NCBI GenBank assembly: GCA_002714565.1
Contig: PAXU01000026.1
Location: forward strand, 53,391-65,072
DNA length: 11,682 bases
Direction of reading: 5' to 3'
Origin: Rhodopirellula sp.
Lineage (GTDB): Bacteria; Planctomycetota; Planctomycetia; Pirellulales; Pirellulaceae
Shown: positions 7,283 to 11,682 of the stretch, in pieces
How the letters are laid out: the number at the start of each line of letters is the position of its first letter
Position numbering within the stretch: position 1 is the stretch's first letter
Program-made: the position numbers and the translations under genes
Notes under the pieces: generated by a model
The model's database searches: none
Seen by the model: the letters and a program-made list of their open reading frames with translations, nothing else
What the model was told of the DNA's origin: nothing

Positions 7283-8639
7283 ACATCTGCGTGTAGAAGA
7301 ATCGGGCATCACCTGCATATGGTGCGCCGGCCGTCGTGTCGTAGTATCTGCCAGCGAAGAAATGCGAATACCCAAACTGGAACTTCAGTCGATCACTGAA
7401 TGTATAGGTTGCCAGTAAATCAATTTCATGTCCCAGATCGCTACTGCCAGAAGTGTTTGCACCAAGTCCTGCAAAAGCAGTCATGTTCGTGTTGTATGGC
7501 ACATCTGCGCTATTGGCGAGACTGAAATAGTGATAGTGGACTCGCATTTCAAGAGACTCTGTTGGTTGGTAATTCCAACGTACGTTGAGGTCGTTCAGGT
7601 TGCGTCTTCCAAATAGATCCATATATCCAAGATGGCGGTGTGCGCGGGGGAAGTAATGATGGAAGCCATTTCCAGGAGTATCACTCCCTGAGGCCCATTC
7701 GTAGTAAACCCAGAGTTCGCCAGGTAGCTGCCCTTGTAAGTCTTTTCCTAGACCGACGACCGTGAATCCTGCAAGGTGATCAGTCTGGTCGGGATTTCTA
7801 CCAAGCTGGACAGCGCCTTCGAATTCGTAAAGGAATTCATCACGTGCGCCTTTCCACTGGGTACCAAGGGTGTCATATCGAGCATCGACTCGATCCAGTT
7901 CTAAAGTCAACCAGTAATAATCACGGATGGTGCCTTCATCGACATGCCGATGTGCATTGATACCGTATAGGCGGGTGTCAGTATTCGTTTTGTTGTAATC
8001 ATGAGTCCGCATCGATAACGTATGGAGGTAATAAGCATCGTAGTCGAAGTGCTCACCGGCAAGTGTCGCCTGCAATCCATCAAAGGCTCGGCGGGTATTG
8101 GCCCACTCACCCATGCCGGCAAAACGTGTTGACCCAATATCAAGCGAACGTCTGCCCAACTTCAGTTGCAGCTGATCAGTAATAGCGATGTCAGCGTAGC
8201 CTTGATGCAGGTTTAGGCGATCAACTTCATTACCACGTGGTGTAAAGTTTTCGTGGTTGCTTTCGGCATCAAGAATCTCAACGTACACACCGACCCGTTC
8301 ATTAACGGTAGCATCCATCCACAGTCGTGTGCGGTACAAAAGGAAGTTATCGTCGGTGCCGGTTAGGCCTAGACCATTAGCTAATGTTGGTGAAGGCCGA
8401 TGATTACTCTCATTGTGAAAACGCATGCGGTATTCACCGCCGAAGTCGAAGTTGCGGATCGCTGCATCAGGCTCTTTTTGACGGATTGCGAGGGCGCTTT
8501 TGTCCAGCAATCCTAGTCGATCAGCTTCTTGATTTACAACGAAGTTCTGTTCGGTAGCGTTTTCCTGAGCTAGGCAGGGGAGTGACGCACAGAGTGCCAG
8601 CATCCAGACGGTAAGTAATAACATTCGACAACAGCGCAT
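7269..8639 (-). CDS. Alginate-export-type outer-membrane beta-barrel porin
   Basis: Outer-membrane channel of the alginate_exp/AlgE-like class, expected to pass sugars, oligosaccharides or other small solutes. The protein has 456 residues with a signal peptide ending near ALA/AQ at 24-25. A barrel-like series of amphipathic strands begins at about residue 64 (DFGGEYRMRFHNES). The family-typical block GRRSLDIGSTRFAGMGEWANTRRAFDG spans about 162-188. The chain ends in Phe (TQMSLKF), the usual outer-membrane assembly signal. AGGAGA lies about 10 bases upstream of the ATG, the best ribosome site in the window, and a plausible promoter lies at 8685-8712. The gene is transcribed alone, opposite to its neighbours, and occupies nearly all of the space between two tRNA-Leu relics, so it may be cargo of an old insertion. 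The transported substrate is not known. Confidence 0.88.
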   Translation of the reverse strand: MRCCRMLLLTVWMLALCASLPCLAQENATEQNFVVNQEADRLGLLDKSALAIRQKEPDAAIRNFDFGGEYRMRFHNESNHRPSPTLANGLGLTGTDDNFLLYRTRLWMDATVNERVGVYVEILDAESNHENFTPRGNEVDRLNLHQGYADIAITDQLQLKLGRRSLDIGSTRFAGMGEWANTRRAFDGLQATLAGEHFDYDAYYLHTLSMRTHDYNKTNTDTRLYGINAHRHVDEGTIRDYYWLTLELDRVDARYDTLGTQWKGARDEFLYEFEGAVQLGRNPDQTDHLAGFTVVGLGKDLQGQLPGELWVYYEWASGSDTPGNGFHHYFPRAHRHLGYMDLFGRRNLNDLNVRWNYQPTESLEMRVHYHYFSLANSADVPYNTNMTAFAGLGANTSGSSDLGHEIDLLATYTFSDRLKFQFGYSHFFAGRYYDTTAGAPYAGDARFFYTQMSLKF

Positions 8640-8684
8640 ACACCAATTTCTCCTAAACTAGGTATCGGCTGCGAAAGTGTGAAA

Positions 8685-8712
8685 ACTATATTGAGACGCG
8701 TGGCCTAAACAA
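8685..8712 (-). promoter_or_regulatory. Candidate sigma-70-type promoter of the porin gene
   Basis: On the minus strand TTGTTT (8707-8712) and TATAGT (8685-8690) are separated by 16 bp, about 46 bp before the porin start codon and upstream of its AGGAGA ribosome site. Called from consensus only. Confidence 0.35.
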
Positions 8713-8763
8713 AGAATCGGCTTAACGGTTCTTCTTGCGAAAATGATTCAAGTTTACGTGAGA

Positions 8764-8929
8764 TAGCCGATTGAGATCGGTATTTGTACCGATGATGTCA
8801 GGATGCTGTTGGTAAACACATTCTTGTGGTTCATCCATTCAAAATGGTTCATTTTTAGCCTATTTTTAATGCGTCAAGCCAACACAAGCGGGTGTGGTGG
8901 AACTGGCAGACGCGCTAGATCCAGGTTCT
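8764..8929 (+). repeat. 166-bp direct repeat, left copy (tRNA-Leu promoter region plus 5' half)
   Basis: Matches 11437-11602 with six substitutions and no gaps (about 96% identity) at a constant offset of 2,673 bp. It contains about 124 bp from upstream of the tRNA gene and the first 42 bases of the tRNA. The homology starts abruptly at TAGCCGATTG and ends abruptly in the anticodon stem. It includes a perfect hairpin ATCGGTA-TTTG-TACCGAT (8776-8793), a pair of GGTTCA boxes 18 bp apart (8828, 8846), and a copy of the tRNA promoter (TTCAAA, 17 bp, TATTTT). Confidence 0.95.
8888..8929 (+). pseudogene. Truncated tRNA-Leu(CAG) 5' half (recent relic)
   Basis: The first 42 bases of tRNA-Leu with only two substitutions (8898 C to T, 8921 T to C); the CAG anticodon is kept. 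Homology to the intact gene stops after GGTTCT, at the same base as the older relic at 7196-7236. The following sequence has n6-TATGAA-TCTGACC, similar in sequence and spacing to the tail of the older relic, and lacks the tRNA variable and T arms. A CTCTCA a few bases further might be a trace of the tRNA 3' half, but that is weak. It cannot form a working tRNA. Its promoter copy looks intact, so a short half-tRNA leader transcript is possible. Confidence 0.88.
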
Positions 8930-9351
8930 GTGTCGTATGAATCTGACCTCTCAACACTCATGGACAATACACGCAATCAAGCGGTTTATTAGTTGAGCTT
9001 TCTTGTTAGTCACTCGATCACGTGACTTGCCCATGTCATTCGTGATGCGATGGTAGCCAGACGTAGCCAAGGATCATTGGGTAGGGTGGCATTTTATCTC
9101 GTAACTGGTAGGGAACCTACTTTGGCATGAGACGTGAGGTAGTTCAGGAGCAACGTCTTGGTTGTGTGTTGTCGCTTTTCGTTCGTTGTTGATAACGTGT
9201 TGGCTTGTTTCAGTTTGAAGGTCTTTTTAACTAAGAAAAAAGACCGTTACTAAAACGACAGAAGCAAAGTACATTCGGCAAGGCAAGTTTGATTCTATAA
9301 TGAGACACATCAATCCGTGGGCAAACTCATTTTTCACAAGAGTCTAAAGTA
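8930..9351 (+). other. Non-coding stretch between tRNA relic and amidotransferase-like gene
   Basis: About 420 bp with no convincing reading frame on either strand and no recognisable integrase or transposase remnant. It holds a few small inverted repeats: AGTCAC/GTGACT (9008-9027), GTAGG-GAA-CCTAC near 9109-9121, and GGTCTTTTT/AAAAAGACC (9220-9245) with an 8-base loop. None has the layout of a standard terminator or known riboswitch. A TATAAT box lies at 9296. Confidence 0.5.
9274..9301 (+). promoter_or_regulatory. Candidate promoter of the amidotransferase-like gene
   Basis: A perfect TATAAT (9296-9301) lies 50 bp before the ATG at 9352. The matching -35 is poor (TTCGGC at 9274-9279, 16-bp spacing), so only the -10 is a confident match. 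Confidence 0.4.
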
Positions 9352-10101
9352 ATGCGTATCCTTCTAACTCTCTTGCTGCTATTCATCTCAACTGCTTGCT
9401 TTGCCGCCCCCATTAAAGTTGCCGTGTTTGATGGGGATGGAGTTGGCAAGAGTTGTGCAAACTTAATTAGTACGCTCACTGAACCTGAAAATGCTGATAT
9501 CAAACTTACGCGTATCACGACGCAGGAAATTTTAGATGGCCAGTTATCAGAGATCGATGTTTTAATCCATTCCGGTGGAAGTGGTAGTAAGCAGGGAAAT
9601 GATCTTGGCGAGGATGGCCGCAAGATGATCCGTCAGTATATCGAGCAGGGAGGTGGTTTTCTTGGAATCTGTGCCGGCGCTTACCTGGCAACCAATGACT
9701 ATACCTGGTCACTAAACCTAATTGACGCCAAGGTTCTGGACCGAAAACACTGGGCTCGTGGCACTGGCACTGTACAACTGGAACTCTCACCTTCAGGAAA
9801 GAAGTTTTTTCAGTTTAAGAAATCGACTCTAGACATCTATTACGGGCAGGGACCGTTGCTTGTCCGAAGGGAATGGGATGACCCTAAGATTCCGAATTAT
9901 GAAAGCCTCGCAATTTATTCTTCGGAAATTGCTAAGAACGGAGCTCCAAGTGGCATCATGAAAGGAACCTCTGCCGCTGTTCGTTGCAAGTACGGAAAAG
10001 GAAAAGTCTTTTGCTTTAGTGCTCATCCCGAACTTACGGACGGTCTGCATCACTTCATCCCCAGGGTTGTTAACTGGTTAGCCGACGATGAAACAAAATA
10101 A
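9352..10101 (+). CDS. Secreted BPL_N-type glutamine-amidotransferase-like protein
   Basis: A 249-residue protein with a signal peptide (MRILLTLLLLFISTACFAA, cleavage about 18-19) followed directly by a class I glutamine-amidotransferase-like fold of the kind found at the N-terminus of biotin-protein ligases (BPL_N). The sequence has the opening strand IKVAVFDGDGVG, a DVLIHSGGSGS loop, the nucleophile elbow GGGFLGICAGAYLA with Cys107, and a C-terminal FSAHPELTDG with His225 and Glu227, so the Cys-His-Glu triad looks complete. The biotin-ligase catalytic domain is absent, and the export signal rules out a cytoplasmic ligase role. The real substrate is unknown; hydrolysis of an amide in the envelope is a reasonable inference. 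Such proteins recur in planctomycetes. It lies in the block bounded by the 166-bp repeats. The ribosome site is weak. Confidence 0.87.
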   Translation: MRILLTLLLLFISTACFAAPIKVAVFDGDGVGKSCANLISTLTEPENADIKLTRITTQEILDGQLSEIDVLIHSGGSGSKQGNDLGEDGRKMIRQYIEQGGGFLGICAGAYLATNDYTWSLNLIDAKVLDRKHWARGTGTVQLELSPSGKKFFQFKKSTLDIYYGQGPLLVRREWDDPKIPNYESLAIYSSEIAKNGAPSGIMKGTSAAVRCKYGKGKVFCFSAHPELTDGLHHFIPRVVNWLADDETK

Positions 10102-10123
10102 TTTGAAAGTGAATTTCCTCAAT

Positions 10124-10201
10124 ATGAAGTCTTATTATTTACTCTGTTTCTTCCTCACAACCTGCCAGCCTAGCATTTCCTATATATTGTTCATCAACTA
10201 A
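10124..10201 (+). CDS. Possible 25-residue signal-peptide-like micro-ORF
   Basis: ATG to TAA encodes MKSYYLLCFFLTTCQPSISY plus five more residues. It is almost entirely a hydrophobic, signal-peptide-like sequence with a cysteine at position 14. No ribosome site is visible. It could be the surviving start of a lost lipoprotein gene, a tiny membrane peptide, or chance; the last is most likely. Confidence 0.15.
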   Translation: MKSYYLLCFFLTTCQPSISYILFIN

Positions 10202-10234
10202 CCATCTCCCAAGGTTGTTTTTAGGCATCCCATT

Positions 10235-11356
10235 ATGCAACATATTTACGGTATCTCTACAATTAAAGAATTGCAAAGTTTTGATCCGATGGACTCTACG
10301 CAATTACGTGTTGCTGGATATTTCAAGCCGGGGGATGGTGGCGGAGGTGATTTTTATTGGCAAGAAGATGCAACCGACGATCCTGATAACGGGTTGGTTT
10401 TCCGGTCTCGTTCGCGCCAGCATGGCCGTTGGCGTCGTATCCTTTCTGGTGTCCAAGATATTCGTTTCTTTGGAGCTTTCTCTGCCTCAGGTGATGTAAG
10501 CAAACAGTTTCAATCGGCACTTAATGCATGTAAGCAGGGCGGAAGTCTTTACATCCCTAGCGGCCACTATACAATCAGTCGCCCGCTCGAAGTCTATCAA
10601 GGTACTTCGATAACCGGCGATGGGTTACTTTCAGAAATTCACTATAATGGAGAACGTGGAACGGCATGCTGGAATGCTGCTCAACGTTCACCCTCGACGT
10701 CGATGTCATTCCGTCGGCTGAATACGTTAGTACACAATCAACATACGTATGCTTTCCGACTTACAGGCATGAGCTATAGTCGATTCGATTCACTTTTCGT
10801 TCATTTAAGAGCCGTAAACACCTCGGCCTATTATGGACCTTCCAATGGCGAGTCACCTTATTACAACGTTTTTATTAACTGCCATGCGTCAGGACCGGGC
10901 AGCGATTCCAATGGGTGCGTAGGCTTTGACTGGGGTGCTCATGACGACGGAGATTTGGCTCCAAACGCGAATCAGGTTTTTGGAGGGCATATTAATAGTG
11001 TCGATATTGCCGTAAGGTGCCAGGGGACAGGGAACATTTTCCATGGCCAGGTTTTTGAAATGGTAAATGTAGGATACGAATTCGACTTGCCAGCAAAACG
11101 ATATACTGCCGTCCAACAGGGGATCTCCAATGATGTTTTTGGTTTATATAGCGAATATGCCAAGATCGTATTCCATCAAAAGCATCCAACTTGTTATTTC
11201 GTGGCGCAGACAAGCATGGTTACCGGGCATGACAAAATGCTGGAAGCAAAGAGCAAAGACAATTGCGTGCTGCTTAGCAGTCACTCCGGACAATTGCCAA
11301 TGAACCGTAGTTTTTTCCAAAAGGCTGTCGAGTTTAACCCTCTGGAATTCGACTAA
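10235..11356 (+). CDS. Tailspike/pectate-lyase-3-like right-handed beta-helix protein
   Basis: A 373-residue protein with a two-part layout. Residues 1-71 form a short N-terminal module (ISTIKELQSFDP, GYFKPGDGGGGDFYW at 28-42, GRWRRIL at 65-70) that precedes the helix in phage tailspikes and related proteins. Residues 75 to about 373 match the start and body of a pectate-lyase-3/GH55-like beta-helix: DIRFFGAF, then DVSKQFQSALNACKQGG, LYIPSGHYTIS and TSITGDG, followed by many short strand-rich repeats. These folds usually bind or cut polysaccharides; no catalytic residues can be named here. There is no signal peptide or membrane segment, which is unusual beside so many exported proteins and fits a structural or phage-derived origin. 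No other phage genes are visible. It ends 80 bp before the right repeat copy. The ribosome site is poor. Confidence 0.83.
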   Translation: MQHIYGISTIKELQSFDPMDSTQLRVAGYFKPGDGGGGDFYWQEDATDDPDNGLVFRSRSRQHGRWRRILSGVQDIRFFGAFSASGDVSKQFQSALNACKQGGSLYIPSGHYTISRPLEVYQGTSITGDGLLSEIHYNGERGTACWNAAQRSPSTSMSFRRLNTLVHNQHTYAFRLTGMSYSRFDSLFVHLRAVNTSAYYGPSNGESPYYNVFINCHASGPGSDSNGCVGFDWGAHDDGDLAPNANQVFGGHINSVDIAVRCQGTGNIFHGQVFEMVNVGYEFDLPAKRYTAVQQGISNDVFGLYSEYAKIVFHQKHPTCYFVAQTSMVTGHDKMLEAKSKDNCVLLSSHSGQLPMNRSFFQKAVEFNPLEFD

Positions 11357-11436
11357 TCACCGTCGACTCACAGTATTGTCAGGCGACAAGTGGAGACTTC
11401 ATTCTTGCCACTTTTCTGTGCAGCCTACTTCACAAG

Positions 11437-11602
11437 TAGCCGATTGAGATCGGTATTTGTACTGATGATGTCAGGATGCTGTTGGTAAACACATTCTTGT
11501 GGTTCACCCATTCACAATGGTTCGTTTTTAGCCTATTTTTAATGCGTCAAGCCAACACAAGCGGGTGTGGCGGAACTGGCAGACGCGCTAGATTCAGGTT
11601 CT
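11437..11602 (+). repeat. 166-bp direct repeat, right copy (functional tRNA side)
   Basis: Partner of 8764-8929. The hairpin becomes ATCGGTA-TTTG-TACTGAT (11449-11466), where the single change (C to T) still allows a G-U pair in RNA. The second GGTTCA box is GGTTCG here. The repeat ends within the functional tRNA. Confidence 0.95.
11511..11539 (+). promoter_or_regulatory. Candidate tRNA-Leu promoter
   Basis: TTCACA (11511-11516) and TATTTT (11534-11539) are separated by 17 bp, and the -10 ends 21 bp before the mature tRNA 5' end. The same arrangement is preserved in the left repeat copy as TTCAAA-17-TATTTT. Confidence 0.45.
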
Positions 11603-11645
11603 AGTGGGAGTTAATCCCGTGGAGGTTCGAATCCTCTCACCCGCA
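11561..11645 (+). tRNA. tRNA-Leu (anticodon CAG)
   Basis: An 85-base class II tRNA that decodes CUG. The acceptor stem GCGGGTG (11561-11567) pairs with CACCCGC (11638-11644), with discriminator A at 11645. The D arm is typical of Leu. The anticodon stem CTAGA/TCTAG encloses loop TTCAGGT with anticodon CAG at 11595-11597. The long variable arm pairs GGGA with TCCC, and the T arm loop reads TTCGAAT. The 3' CCA is not encoded (CTA follows), so it must be added by the nucleotidyltransferase. The gene is the apparent target of repeated rearrangement: two 5'-half relics lie upstream, both ending at the base equivalent to 11602. Confidence 0.97.
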
Positions 11646-11654
11646 CTAAGAAAG

Positions 11655-11682
11655 CCCATCGGAATCAGCTGATTTCGGTGGG
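11655..11682 (+). terminator. Terminator-like hairpin after tRNA-Leu (cut by window end)
   Basis: Starting ten bases after the tRNA, 14 bases pair with the last 14 bases of the window with no mismatches apart from two G-T wobbles (outer CCCA with TGGG, inner AATCAG with CTGATT). The preceding AAAG suggests a T-run just beyond the window, which cannot be seen. Confidence 0.65.

Larger units (their letters stand above)
8930..11602 (+). mobile_element. Candidate 2,673-bp insertion bounded by tRNA-Leu repeats
   Basis: This is one unit of the period between the two 166-bp repeats and ends at the breakpoint inside the tRNA anticodon arm. It carries two genes (BPL_N-like and beta-helix) and its own copy of the tRNA promoter plus 5' half, which restores the tRNA when joined to the resident 3' half. 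No integrase, transposase or resolvase is seen, so it would be a cut-down or passively moved element. A simple tandem duplication with later replacement is an alternative. Confidence 0.35.

Noticed and set aside
8930..8960. Possible remnant of the tRNA 3' half (TATGAATC...CTCTCA) after the second relic.
   Set aside because: The resemblance to the T arm needs several gaps and is weaker than the match between the two relic tails, so it is mentioned but not annotated.
9220..9245. GGTCTTTTT/AAAAAGACC hairpin considered as a terminator or transposon end.
   Set aside because: The A/T run is inside the stem rather than after it, no gene ends just upstream, and no partner inverted repeat was found elsewhere.

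Overview
The window reads as a stretch of bacterial chromosome, most likely from a marine-type Planctomycetota (Pirellulales-like). The grounds are a high share of exported enzymes and lipoproteins, a planctomycete-style FG-GAP/VCBS propeller protein, a secreted BPL_N amidotransferase-like protein, an alginate-export type porin, moderate GC content and loosely packed genes with weak Shine-Dalgarno sites. The taxonomic call is inference; there is no rRNA or other marker gene.

Region 1 (1-2910, + strand) looks like an operon with 21- and 33-bp gaps. It holds a membrane-dipeptidase-family (M19) gene cut by the left window edge, an exported isoaspartyl peptidase/asparaginase, and a LolA-like lipoprotein. 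The two enzymes together would turn isoaspartyl and ordinary dipeptides into free amino acids outside the cytoplasm. Region 2 (2942-7084) holds single-gene units: a convergent secreted gluzincin-type metallopeptidase (- strand), then three + strand genes for a seven-repeat calcium-binding beta-propeller, an exported alpha/beta hydrolase and a small lipoprotein with a possible PrcB-like fold. No pathway ties these together.

Region 3 (about 7190-11682) is the unusual part. An intact tRNA-Leu(CAG) gene with a plausible promoter and a terminator-like hairpin lies at the right edge. Two truncated tRNA-Leu 5' halves lie upstream, at 7196-7236 and 8888-8929. Both stop at the same base, in the 3' side of the anticodon stem, and both continue into a similar short tail that the real tRNA lacks. 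The nearer relic is the end of a 166-bp direct repeat (8764-8929 and 11437-11602, six mismatches, no gaps, period 2,673 bp) that also includes the tRNA promoter region. The relics divide the region into two blocks. One carries an outer-membrane porin (- strand). The other carries a secreted BPL_N/glutamine-amidotransferase-like protein and a tailspike-like beta-helix protein without a signal peptide. The simplest reading is a tRNA-Leu locus that has accumulated insertions one after another, with breakpoints in the anticodon arm and new copies of the promoter plus 5' half. No integrase or transposase is visible, so tandem duplication followed by decay remains the alternative.

No CRISPR array, rRNA or insertion sequence was found. 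The only long non-coding stretch is 8640-9351; it holds the porin promoter region, one repeat copy and about 420 bp without recognisable genes.
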